This document shows, one piece after another, positions 37,715-48,415 of a DNA stretch of 64,000 nt (the stretch's first letter is position 1; every line of letters begins with the position of its first letter). The notes beneath the pieces are model-generated. The model was not told the DNA's origin. It made no database searches and saw only the letters and a list, made by a program, of their open reading frames with translations. This stretch comes from Paracentrotus lividus (lineage: Eukaryota > Echinodermata > Echinoidea > Camarodonta > Echinidae). The DNA is taken from positions 46,294,085 to 46,358,084 of the forward strand of contig CALNVZ010003426.1 of NCBI GenBank assembly GCA_940671915.1, in the 5' to 3' direction. Both the position numbers and the translations under genes were made by a program.

Positions 37715-37865
37715 AAGCTGCAAGGCCTGTCTGAGTAACTTAATGAGGGCTAATGCCTTATCAAAGAGCACAAACATTTCAACTAGGGTATTGATCCCAG
37801 GACCCTCATTTCACAGGATCATCACTCTACCCCCGAGTCATTATGCTCAGTAGTCCATTTACAGG
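37715..37865 (-). mobile_element. tRNA-derived SINE-like fragment
   Basis: On the minus strand GGGATCAATACCC resembles a diverged box B. It is followed by GTGCTCTTTGATAAGGCATT AGCCCTCATTAAG, which resembles the GTGTCCTTGGGCAAGGCACT module of common animal SINEs. Diverged and partial. Confidence 0.4.
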
Positions 37866-38036
37866 GCTTTTCTAAGAAGTCAATCAGTCCTCTTTTTAAG
37901 CATCGTCCATCAAATTTCTCAAGAGTTCAGAGCTGTCTCTTATGTGATTAGTTTCCCGCCCCTGGGAAACCAAGTGATGCTACGGTCTACTGACTTTGAC
38001 TGGTTGCTTGGAAAGACGTGACTGGTGTTCATTCGC

Positions 38037-38080
38037 CTGATGAAGCCAACAGTGGTCAGCGAAACGTTGCGACAACGGAG
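38037..38080 (+). ncRNA. Hammerhead-ribozyme-like motif, probably inactive
   Basis: CTGATGA and GAAAC, the two conserved hammerhead strands, are 17 bases apart with weak pairing between them (GCC against GGU). GAAA is followed by a perfect five-bp hairpin, CGTTG-CGA-CAACG. The base expected to be U next to the cleavage position is G. Such motifs occur in Penelope-like retroelements and retrozymes. No element body was recognised around it. Confidence 0.35.
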
Positions 38081-39258
38081 AATTGTGAAAGTTTTAATTG
38101 CAATTTTTCACCAATTTCCAGTATATGTTTTAAAAACTATCTGATATTTTCTCCAGAGATGTTCTTTGCAAAAATTAGAGTCAAAATCAAGTAACTACTT
38201 CGAAGGGAAAAGCGCTCTTGGAGACATTGCTCCTGCACGGAAAAACAATTTTGCACTCGAGAGAAGCTTGATATTGGAATGGAAAACATGCTAGGCGTTC
38301 AACAAGATAGATATTGAGCAACACTGATCTGGCGCTGCTCAGTGTCCCGAGATCAACTGGGCAAAAAGAATTTCTGTTTCACCTTTGTTTCGGTCAATAA
38401 AATTTTGAGTTTTTAACATGTTAATGAGACAAGAGCAACATCATTAAGAACCTCCATTAAAGGTTGATTTGGATGTACCAAAATGCATCAATACCACTAA
38501 GAGTTGCCAAGTTTTTGATGACTAAGATGCTAGGCATTCACCAAGATAGGGATTGAGCAACGTCTATCTGGCGCTGGCGATGGTTTAGGTCAGGGATAAA
38601 TATTTTATTTTGCGTTCAACTTTTCAAAACTTCTGTTAACCCCAAAGTGCCTCTGCAAATGGATATCATTGTGTAGTAAGAAAGAAGAAAAAGCTATTGT
38701 GATGGTATTTATTTTCATGAATTATGCTCACCGTAAGATACAGTATTACATCTAAATTTCTATATAAAATAGATAAAACATTATCTTACGATGTATGATA
38801 TTGCATTTGGACTAAGCCTATGGCAAATACATTCCTAGTCCTACAAGCAAAGCCTATTTACTTCACATATACCTCATTAACATCGGCAAGACAGACTCCA
38901 CACCAATATCGGCTGGGGGAGGGGGTGTTTCCTCAAATGACTTTATGGATGATATGATTATGAAGTATCAAATGGCCAAATAGGATTCCCAAAGTAACGA
39001 CAAAACATGACTGTATTTCAGTAGAAATAATCTCTATTGAATTGTAGCCAAACCCTTGAAATTAGAAATATTTGCTAAAAAGAATGTTAGTTTTATATTT
39101 GTATTTTAGCTTCAGCCATTACACATGATTGAGAACCTCCTTTGGCTTGCCATATTCATCTTTTTTTAAAATCATGGTATTACTTTTAAGCTTTAAACAC
39201 AGCTTGGTGAAACACGCCCCCCCCCCCAACTGACCAACATTTTATAGTCTCGCGAATG

Positions 39259-39527
39259 CAGAGATGCCAACACTATGGAATAATTATAACATTAGAAATT
39301 AGAACGCAAATAATCAAAATATTTGAGACAGCTGAACCACATGACTTCTCACAAGAGAAAGCATGAATAATAACTTTTGCACTGTCATTCACTTTTGGGA
39401 ATGCATTAGAATCAAAAGATTTCTTTCTCTTGTGACCAAGAAATTTTGTTTCAGCTGTTTCAACTGTTTGTATTATTAACTTTCTAATTTCTAATGTTAT
39501 AATTATTCCATATGGTTGGCATCTCTG
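39259..39527. mobile_element. hAT-type MITE with CAGAGATGCCAAC ends
   Basis: 269-bp foldback. The left end CAGAGATGCCAAC matches the reverse complement of the right end GTTGGCATCTCTG. Arms pair for about 100 bp with gaps (for example ATTATAACATTAGAAATTAG with CTAATTTCTAATGTTATAAT). A direct CGAATG flanks both ends (39253-39258, 39528-39533). The CAGAG terminus fits the hAT superfamily, although hAT target duplications are normally 8 bp. Non-coding. Confidence 0.8.
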
Positions 39528-41599
39528 CGAATGGACAGTTTGGTTGCTTTGGCGTTCAGCTTGTCAATGTGACTGAAGTATTAATTCCTCTGGCTGTGAT
39601 ACTGTTAGGGTTGAATACAAAGTATGTGCATGTGTGTCAATTAATATTACTCCATCATCCTGGCTATAAGAGGAGAGTGCAATCATATTAAATCCAACTA
39701 TTAAAAAATAAATTAAAAGCAAGAAAAATAAAAATTAATAGCATGCAAAACTCATTGAATAACCAAACTAAAGCACTCCACAGTAGATTCATTGTTATTA
39801 CAACATTGTATAGGTTCATGCCTACGACAAGTGAGAGAACCACTAATGGGGAGAGACGAGAAAAGTTGTTGCCGATTAACAAGAGAAAGCAAGATTCGGC
39901 ACAAAATCATCAACAAGAACAGAGAGACGGAAACTCGACTCGACATTAAACAACTTCAAAAGAACGTGAACTTGAATTTCTCACAACGGTTACATAGAAT
40001 TCCTTGGGACTGTGGAAGTGGAACTATTTTTTCGGAGCTAAGTGTGAAATTCTTTTGAACGCTCTCTCAAAGTCAATACCCAACAAACAATACTGTGCAG
40101 CCTCAAAATGACTAAAATATTACCAGTACATAATCATATAAATATGTGAATAAAATTCTAACTGCATATTAAATGCATTAGTACAAATAAGCTGTACACC
40201 TTTTAGCACGCAGTGCTGTGCAAAGAAAATACTTTCTAGGCTAAAATTCTTTGTTGGTGCGTAAGCCCAGGTATCCTTTGGTGTAACACCAAATAGAACA
40301 CCATGCAATTAACACCTCATTCATAGGTCATGTGTTCATATCCTCACTGCAGCATGACAAGGAATAACACCTATTGCTGCTAAACACTTTACACCATGAT
40401 AGTCCTTGCACTAAGCACCAGCACTTTATCAAAACATGCTAATATTTGATCAAGATGGTACTTTAAATTACATTTACATCTTAAAGCATATTCACTTCTC
40501 TTCGTGAAAGAAGACATTGAATAAAGAGCTATATGAATTATCCTCAGTACATTTACTTCATTTAAACAAAGAAAAAACAATCCTGAAATATACGCTGGGA
40601 AATCCCCTATTTATAATACATGTATATCTCTTCAAATCTATGTAAACAAGGAATTTTTCCTTCAAATCATAATAAAGAATTAAACTTGAAGCTTTGCAGT
40701 GCATTAAAATCTACTCTTAACTACATTGTCTACAAAAGAAGATTTGTGTTAAATTGTTAACAAAGGTGAGATTTAAATATTTTGCTCTCAATTATTTTGC
40801 TGTAGCCTGTAGCACATGCAGTGTGTATCTCTATGTATCCCATTTGTAACTGTAGTCTGTTCTAGAAGCTAGTAGGTGAAGCCGCTTCTAACAGAAAAGG
40901 TCTGTGCCTAGGTTCTTGTCACGGCTAGTAGGATTGTTCAGAGACAACAAAAAAAAGTTAAATAAATAAACCTTACTTTTTTCCAATGCTTTGATGGAGG
41001 GAAAAAATAACAGAAAATTAATATATCATAAAATATATTATCAATCAGAATTATAGATGTTTAACAAAAAATAGAAAAGATGAACTGGTAAGAATTCAAT
41101 ATGTTCTGCAAGAATAAATCCAACTCAACATAAGTTTGAAGAGAGCATATGATTATAATGAAATAAACTTTGGTTTTAATAAATAAAAATGGCAGACTTC
41201 TAACACGCAATGTACCCTAAATAAAGCATGAGGGGAGAGTTGAATGTATTGATAATCAGAACATAACCCTTGAGCCCTTACCCAGAGAAAAAAAAAACTC
41301 TTAAACCTCAACTATTAGGCCAATACCCTTGGATCCTAGCATTCTAATAACCTTTAGAGGCTTAAGACCACAGAATTTAAACCAGAATAATCCTTTGGAT
41401 CCAAACCCTTAACCCTCACTATATAGACTCTAAACCCTGTCTTTCAGGACTAAACTCTTGAAATCTTTTTTTTTTTAGACCGTAATATTATAACCTAACC
41501 ATCAATTAATTGTATTTAACCCTATCAAATTTTATCCTAAAGGCCCACCAGATTAGAGTCAAAGATGATTGCAATCAAATAAGCTTAAGACCGTTCAGT

Positions 41600-41970
41600 C
41601 AAGAATAAGATGAATATCACAGTTGATTGCAAACCAATGACCTTATCTCCATTCAAATAGTGTATAGCTGAGCTCAATGGATTGCAATCAGCTGTGACTT
41701 TGATATCAGTCGGTTCTGTAACTCCTTCATGTAAAGAATGAGATGAACGTCACAGATGATTGCAATCACATGAACCTAACTTCATTCAAATTGTGAGCTC
41801 AATCAATTGCAATCAGCTTAGCTTTGACCTTTATCTCAGTGGGTACTGTGTCCAGAATGAGTTGAACGTCAGTCGATTGCAATCAAAACAGCTTATCACC
41901 GTTAAATCGTGTATAACCGAGCTCAATCAATAGCAGTAAGCTGTGACACTGAATGCATTCAGTATTGTGA
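41600..41970. repeat. Three-unit minisatellite with GATTGCAATC
   Basis: Three units start AATAAGATGAATATCAC, AATGAGATGAACGTCAC and AATGAGTTGAACGTCAG (near 41604, 41737 and 41856). All contain TGATTGCAA or CGATTGCAATCA, then GAGCTCAAT and AGCTGTGAC or equivalents. Unit length is 120-130 bp. The palindromic GATTGCAATC lies twice per unit in near form. Confidence 0.8.
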
Positions 41971-42024
41971 CTCCTTAGAGTCCCTAAGCATTCAAAAATA
42001 GAACTATGGAACAAACTTCTTTAC

Positions 42025-42222
42025 TTCTTTCTTTGACGGGCTGGCGGGTTGGAGAGTAGCCGTAGGACGGCCAAGTCTACTGTTGACCTCTACCGGCCTT
42101 CGAGCTGGGGTCTTGTTCTTGTCGCTATTCTTCTCTTCCTCCTCGCTCTCCTCCTCCGAGCTTTCCTCTTCACTTCCACTCTCCTCTTCGCTAGAACTTG
42201 ATGATTCCATCGTTTTCTTGAC
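42025..42222 (-). CDS. PPP1R12A: MYPT exon: acidic Ser/Glu block
   Basis: 198-nt exon (66 codons), phase 0 both ends, acceptor TTTGCAG, donor GTAAAG. It starts VKKTMESSSSSEEESGSEEE and continues with further Ser/Glu runs, then TPARRPVEVNSRLGRPTATL and QPASPSKKE. It corresponds to the vertebrate SSCSSEEDEEDD acidic region followed by ATPTSPIKK. Reading through the donor would give six more codons (VKKFVP) and a stop. A diverged copy of the acceptor lies about 220 bp upstream in transcript order (see 42407-42439). Confidence 0.92.
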
Positions 42223-42495
42223 CTGCAAATGGCGGAGAATGCACAGAAAGGCAACTTGGTTAAAAACAAACAGTTTTACTAATATCTAATAAATTAATCC
42301 GACAATCGTGATCAGTGGTTGACTCCTTGTTTTTGAGGATGTCCACCATTTCTAAAATGATGAGGGAAGTCTGATCTTGGACTGGCAAAGACGACTTGAT
42401 AAAGCCTCAGTTGAATGGGACCTGTATCTCCTTCTTGACCTGTGAATGGCGTATAATGCAAAGGAAGGCAACTGGGTTAAAACAAAGTTGTTGTT
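42215..42495. repeat. Direct repeat covering the acidic-exon acceptor
   Basis: The stretches 42215-42277 and 42433-42495 share TTCTTGACCTG, AATGGCG, AATGCA, AAGGCAACT, GGTTAAAA and ACAAA in order. The first includes the true splice acceptor of the acidic MYPT exon and the second the pseudo-exon acceptor. Confidence 0.75.
42407..42439 (-). pseudogene. Duplicated start of the acidic exon (possible poison exon)
   Basis: About 220 bp before the acidic exon in transcript order, a similar acceptor (GCCATTCACAG) is followed by GTCAAGAAGGAG, matching GTCAAGAAAACG at the true exon. The upstream sequence also matches for about 40 bp (CAGTTGCCTTCCTTTGCATT against AAGTTGCCTTTCTGTGCATT). In the frame left by the 45.6-kb exon it reads VKKEIQVPFN and stops. 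It is either a dead tandem duplication of the acceptor region or an exon whose use would truncate the protein. Confidence 0.5.
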
Positions 42496-44980
42496 TTTTT
42501 CCGATTTCTCTCCACGTAATCTTACAACCTTTAAGCTTACGATCAATAGAACTTGACAACCAGAAAATTGGACAAAATGACTACAACTTGTTTGTAATTA
42601 AACCACATTACTCATCTTTCAAATAAAAATTGTTGTCGATCTCATACTAGAAAAGTATGATATGGAGATAGTGGCAGCATATTGAAATATTGTACATCAA
42701 CATGTACACATACCACAACATGTGCATTACAAACATACAGACTAAGGTGAAAGACCTAGTAGTGTATGTTCTAAAAATTGTACTATTATTATTATTTAGT
42801 ACCAGATTAAGTCAAAATACATGATTTTCATTGTAAATTGCCCCTTATTCTCTCTTTATTTACTGTCCGTCTGTTTGTCTCTCTCTTTCTATCACTTACA
42901 TTCGTTCTATCTCTTTTGCCCTTTCACTCTCTCTCTCTTTCTCATTGCTTTCTTTTGCACTGCTAACCAAAAGTATGTCTGTTAACCTCTCTCTTCTTGT
43001 TAATATCGTGACCATTTTTGTTTTCTTAATCATCGCCCCATTTAATTCCATCTAGTATCAACAGACGTTTCAAAAGGAAAAAAAAATCATCAATTCGAAA
43101 TACTGCACAACTTCATTGAATTCTAATAATTCTCCTCTTATCACATCCATGTAAGGATAAGATCATATCAAGAAAATGTGCTCAATAATTTGTGGCGCAA
43201 ATTATCTACAAGAAATAATCCTCAAGCAAATTGTAGAACATCATCTAAAATACAACCACTAACCAACCATCAATTTAAAAGCTACTTTTACACCACTAAA
43301 TTGAAGATCCACGTATATGCACATTAGAAAACAAGAGATGCAATCTGGTATAAGATTGATCTTGACCACCCGAAAGCTCATCAGAGGTTTGCCAGATATA
43401 GCAACAAGTAACATATGTAAACTCCATTTAGAGTATTGTAGTTCATTATTTAAATAAGAGTTAATTGAATACCTTGTTAACTATCTATTAACTGGGAATA
43501 AAAATTACAATGACTATCTAATAAATTAAAAGAAAATTGCAGTATTATAACACCATTACCACCTAAAAGAACTTTAAATTCATGTAACAAACATTTTTTT
43601 AAATAAATATTTCCTATCATAAATTCATCCTCTGGGAAATAAACTCTTTCCTTTCTTCATCTACACTTCATCTACATTAGAAAAAAAAGGTAAATGACAA
43701 ATTCAGTTCTTAGACAGGCGACAGAAAGTCCACACTGTTCCTGAAAAGTGGTTCTTTTCTTGTTGCATTTGTTGATGGGACAAGAAGCCAAGTGTTTGAA
43801 CACGCTAACAAGCCATTTTCAAGCCACGTGAGTTGACATGCACAAACCAGCCATGAAAATAACACGCTCTCGGCCAAAGTGCAAAAACGAAGTGAATGAG
43901 AAAAGAACAAAGAAAAATCATAAAAGAAAGAAAATTGGAACATTGAATTCATACTCATTCCTCTCTGAAGAAAGTGGATGAAAAAAGAAAACAATTTCTG
44001 TAATGATCACATTTCCATTCATATAAAATGACAGGAATTTCAAAATAACACATCTAGCAAAGATGAAAATATTTGGACTGAATCTGATAATTTGCATCCT
44101 TTTTATGTTGTGACCACACAACATACACTTATGTACCTGTAAAATGGCCTGTATTTACAGGAAAATAAATCAACATGTCAAAATGAACATCAAATAATAT
44201 ATTGTCTTACAAATCAAACATATTTGTAAATATTCTGAGAAATTCAATCTTCACTTTTGAGCTAACACTTCCAACATAAATATTCTTGTATGAAATACAT
44301 TGTGTGATAATATGAAATAATCTTTCTTCCAATTTTTGTGATTTTTCATGCCAGTCCAGTGAAGAGCTAAGTGTGGCATCTCAAAATCACAAGAACCTAC
44401 CATGCTTTGCAATATGCGCCCAGATTTCACATGCCGTGCTAACCAGCTTCATAAGACAAAAAATGTTGTGGCAAAATAAAAGCCACTTTACGTACAAACC
44501 AATAGCATGTTCTTGGAAATAATTCATAATATCTACACCGAAAGGCCTCTACACATACTCAATAATATTTTTACCAATATCTTTTGCAGAATAGTTTTTG
44601 AAAACATTTACCACCTCAAATTAGAGACTCAGAAGGGAAGAGAAAGAGAGATATGCAGCAAGACTGCAAATCTCTCAATAAAATAAGAAATGCATCGCCA
44701 GTGCGAAGGTCTCCCTCATAGACAGATGGCAGCACACTGGAACTACGGCCATATTCAGGCAAAAAGAGGGTGCTAGAATGTCCAAATATCCTGACTTTTA
44801 AACAAATAATTCTGAAGTTTAAGAATCACCACCCCTAATCAAGGTTATTATTTTCTTCTTGAGATGAATTTTTCTTTCAAGAAAAGACAATTTTTGAGGT
44901 AGACATCTTAAAACTGGAGTGGACAATTTGATTGTAGAATTTTGATCATAGGAAACGTTTTTTCAGTATAAAATTCAATC

Positions 44981-45217
44981 TGCCCTGTAACACAAAGACT
45001 TACGATTGATAAAAATATACAATTGATTTTTTCTCAGTAGTCTCATAGTGGACAGGGTGCTCCAAAGTTAATGATCTTAATCCTACCCCTAGCCCTAAAC
45101 CTAATCTTAATCAAATCCTTATCCTAACCCATGAATGTACCTGCTGCCAAATGAGGCCATGGAGAACAAAATCATACACATCTTTTTATCAATCGTAAGT
45201 CTTTGTGTTACAGGGCA
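44981..45217. mobile_element. MITE with perfect 35-bp terminal inverted repeat
   Basis: Both ends, read inward, begin TGCCCTGTAACACAAAGACT and continue TACGATTGATAAAAA without a mismatch. 237 bp, non-coding; the interior has TAATCCTACCCCTAGCCCTAAACC-like runs. The perfect ends point to recent insertion, or to gene conversion of the arms. No clear target duplication seen. Confidence 0.9.
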
Positions 45218-45328
45218 CTGGTGACAGATTGCCACTTCAGTTTGAACCACAGTGTGCGCCACGGCATGATTTACCCTATTCTACATCTTATCTGAGGGAC
45301 AGCTTGCCATTGCCTACAAAGGAGACCT

Positions 45329-45468
45329 GGGGCGCGTTTCACAAAGAGTTATTAAAGTAGACTTAAAAATCGCACTTAAATGCCTACGATGTAGTTGCGT
45401 GCGGTATATTACGCATCACTTCATTGGTCAGATTTTAAGTCTACTTAACTCTTTGTGAAACACCCCCC
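45329..45468. mobile_element. Foldback element, GTTTCACAAAGAGTTA termini
   Basis: The left arm GCGTTTCACAAAGAGTTA with AAGTAGACTTAAAAATC pairs with the right arm GATTTTAAGTCTACTTAACT CTTTGTGAAACACCCC. 140-bp hairpin. Interior TTACGCATCACTTCATTGGT is shared with the 62.3-62.5-kb copy. Confidence 0.85.
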
Positions 45469-45507
45469 ATACGGTGTATGTGCTAATTACTAAAACATAT
45501 ATATTAC

Positions 45508-45613
45508 CTTATCCCCTCCGTGCATTTTCCTTTCCAGTTCTTTCCTTTCCTTCGCCATGTCTTGATGTAGGAGCATGTTACGATCGGGAACGCTTATTCG
45601 AGTTACAGACGAC
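45508..45613 (-). CDS. PPP1R12A: MYPT exon: RSSVTRISV segment
   Basis: 106-nt exon, acceptor CGTCAG, donor GTAATA. Its first base completes AGG. It reads SSVTRISVPDRNMLLHQDMA, then KERKELERKMHGGDK, and ends in phase 0. Basic residues before SSVTRIS resemble a basophilic kinase site followed by a short charged helix, as in the post-ankyrin part of MYPT proteins. Confidence 0.88.
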
Positions 45614-47866
45614 CTGACGAGGGGAAATGAAAGAAAACGAAAGTTAGTCATTACCTTATTTTTCGACGATATTAGTCAACAAAAGGGAAGGTAAAGCATC
45701 TGTGTCTTACAAAAATCTAAGTCACACATCATGGAGCCTGTGAGATGTGTAAAAATCAGCTGCTTCAGTCATTTTCGTGCAGTTCCGTTTATACACTAAT
45801 GTCCAAGATGACTTTTCTTTTACAGGTCCTGTACTGAAGGCTTTGCCAAAGCACTCTACACCAAGTGGACAAGAGACGACCAAACAATTAGAATTAAATC
45901 AAACAGCAAAGATTGATTTGGCTACTGGTTTTTGAGTCTACTGATCTGTGTGACTGACTTTAACTCCTATTCTTGATTCTATCCAGCGCTAAAACGGGAG
46001 TAATCTATAAACTTGTAAAAAGCACGGCACCAACTTTATGAAACCACTTGTAATGTCATTACTACTTCCAATTATAATCAATCTTAGTTTCGCTTGCTCA
46101 GTTATGTCTCTGGTTCCTCCATAATATTTTAATTTGATAAATTTAATGATGTCCCTATCAATAAAGTGGTTTTTTTTTTTTTGTAATGCATGTAATTGAT
46201 CAGACAATTAACTTAATTTCATACGTAGTTTTGATAATTATGAGGACATACACATACTCCATCATACAATTGCTTACAATAAAAAATGTGCACTGCAATG
46301 ATGATTGCTCCATAATTTGCATGGTATGTATGTAGTGCTAGATTACTTTAAAATTTGGTAGATTAAAACCATTTTATCATGCATGGGTTAAATTACAACT
46401 TAGATTTTGAGTGTGTTTAAATTATTTGTTTTATGGATAATACATTATGATTCTGTTATTGGAATTAAACAACTCATTTTTTTCCAGTTCGTACTCATAA
46501 TTAAAATATCCCTCTGTAACAAAATCAATAAATGTAATCAACCACTGAGAGTAACCCAGTCATTCATTAATAATTCAAAATGTGATGTTTTATTTTAGCA
46601 TTGCATAATATGGGTGTAAACATATCATCGTGTGAATGTATAATCATAACATATTATATATGTTTGTGCGAATTAGAGAATTAATTTCCAAACTTACCGT
46701 GACAAAAACAATGTCATCTAACATTAGCTTAACTTGTTTTATTGTAACTGTACAAAAATGGCCCTCCGACAGCTAATAATTAAAGCATTTTATTTATATC
46801 TGGCATATTTTGCTAAACACACTGATATTTAAATCTTTGCAACAAAGCAGCACTCTTTATAAGCTGTATTTTTATTTTTTCTCACAGCAAACAGCGGAAA
46901 TATAGATCTTCACTTTTTCATTGATAGAATTGCAGAAAAGGGCACTTTCATTGTAATTCAAAGTAACAAAACTTCATCACAAGTAGCATACCATAAAGTG
47001 CAAAACATATTCAATAAAGATATTGTGTGTAACACAAACATAGGAAGAAAAGCAACTTTGACGGGCATAAGTCAATGTATGTAATAGTCTTTAATTGACA
47101 TAATTGTAATACTAGTAATTTATTTAAAGGTAATACAGTAGTACTACTTTCCAAACTATCTTTTTCTATTCTATTCCTCTGGAGTATAACCAACAACACA
47201 CATCTATTGGCATATTATCTTTTCAAACTTCAAAAAAATCATCGCTCTTCAAATTTAGAGTATCAGGATTTTTTACATAGATATATTTGGACGCACTTTT
47301 TCTTTTTCTCTTTTAATTTATTCAATTAATATCAATTTATTTGTCTGTTGAAAAACAGAATAGTGCCAACTCAGTAACACCCAAATGGTTCTCAGTAGGT
47401 TAAATTGTACATTAACCTACACATGCTATACAGCTGACAATGGAAATGGAAAGAAGAAAAATTAAAATAATTCTATAAGTTAAACAAATTAATATTATGT
47501 TGAAGCACCATGAGATGCAAAGAAATAAAGCATTGCTTGTTTAGTCACACGCAAATGGCGGAAATAATCATGATCTTTGTGAACTTTCTTCCACATGATG
47601 AGCTTTTTAAATGCTACATGTTTGAAAGATGGATTGAAGAAATTGAAGAGCTGCAGCAGAAACATGATAAGGCAAATGATAAGATGCTCTCACACGCATC
47701 ATAACAATGTTTGTGAACAACTTTATCTCTTAGATAGCTATTTACAGAAAGTGTCATTGATACATGTATATAATAAGTAAGAGGGTCTTCTCTGTAAAAG
47801 AAGACAGAAAGTAATAAGCAGGACTATGCATTCTAGGATGAATCTTGTCTCGGGGAAACAATTTAC

Positions 47867-47884
47867 CTTTGCTCAGATGATCCT
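47867..47884 (-). CDS. PPP1R12A: MYPT candidate microexon, 18 nt
   Basis: An 18-nt segment between a TTATAAAG acceptor and a GTAAAT donor. It takes the AG left by the 50.1-kb exon and returns AG, so inclusion inserts six residues (RGSSEQ) just before RSSVTRIS. Exact phase preservation and clean flanking splice signals argue for a real cassette microexon. No family homology can support so short a piece, and the two larger exons also join directly without it. Confidence 0.5.
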
Positions 47885-48324
47885 CTTTATAAGAAAACAA
47901 ACATGAATAAGAACATTAAGAATGACTACAAAATCTGTACTCATATAAGAATCATTTCTAAACTTATGATGTAGAAAAACTCATTCCATGCTGATCGCTC
48001 TTCACTTTAGAAGTTTCCTATTTCAGTATTTCTGATATTCCTTGTCAAATCTTGTACATTTACACTTTTCTAAATCCATACATTTTCCCTGTTTATCTAC
48101 ATCTTTGTTATCTTACACTTTTACATGTACACTTTTCATTCAAATTTCATTTTCACTTCATCCTCTTTACCCATTGTCTCTTTGTTTGTCTATATTTTTT
48201 TTCTCTAAACATACTAATATATTTTTAGATTTTGTCTAAATACCTAACTGTATCTCTAATATTTCGTATGATATTTCTACATTTTGCTATTTTTACTACT
48301 CTCTCTCTTCTACTACTTCTCTTT

Positions 48325-48415
48325 ACTTATCTCTCTCTCTTTCTCTCTCTCTCTGTCTCTCTCTCTGTCTCTCTCTGTATTCTCTCTCTCTTTCTGTCTC
48401 TCTCTCTCTCTGAAT
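48325..48415. repeat. CT-rich microsatellite
   Basis: Imperfect (CT)n interspersed with GTCTCT. The Leu/Ser ORFs across it are artefacts. Confidence 0.95.

Larger units (their letters stand above)
36915..42024. other. Intron between the 42.2- and 36.9-kb exons
   Basis: No exon seen. Contains a GA-rich tract just upstream of the 36.9-kb acceptor, a SINE-like fragment (37715-37865), a hammerhead-like motif (38037-38080), a hAT-type MITE (39259-39527) and a 120-130-bp tandem repeat (41600-41970). Confidence 0.6.
42640..45507. other. Intron between the 45.6- and 42.2-kb exons
   Basis: No exon seen. A CT-rich tract lies at 42840-42960 and there are two foldback elements near the right end (44981-45217 and 45329-45468). 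The rest is AT-rich. Confidence 0.5.

Noticed and set aside
45070..45135. CCTAACCC / CCCTAAACC runs resembling telomere repeat
   Set aside because: Degenerate, short and inside a MITE; not an interstitial telomere array.
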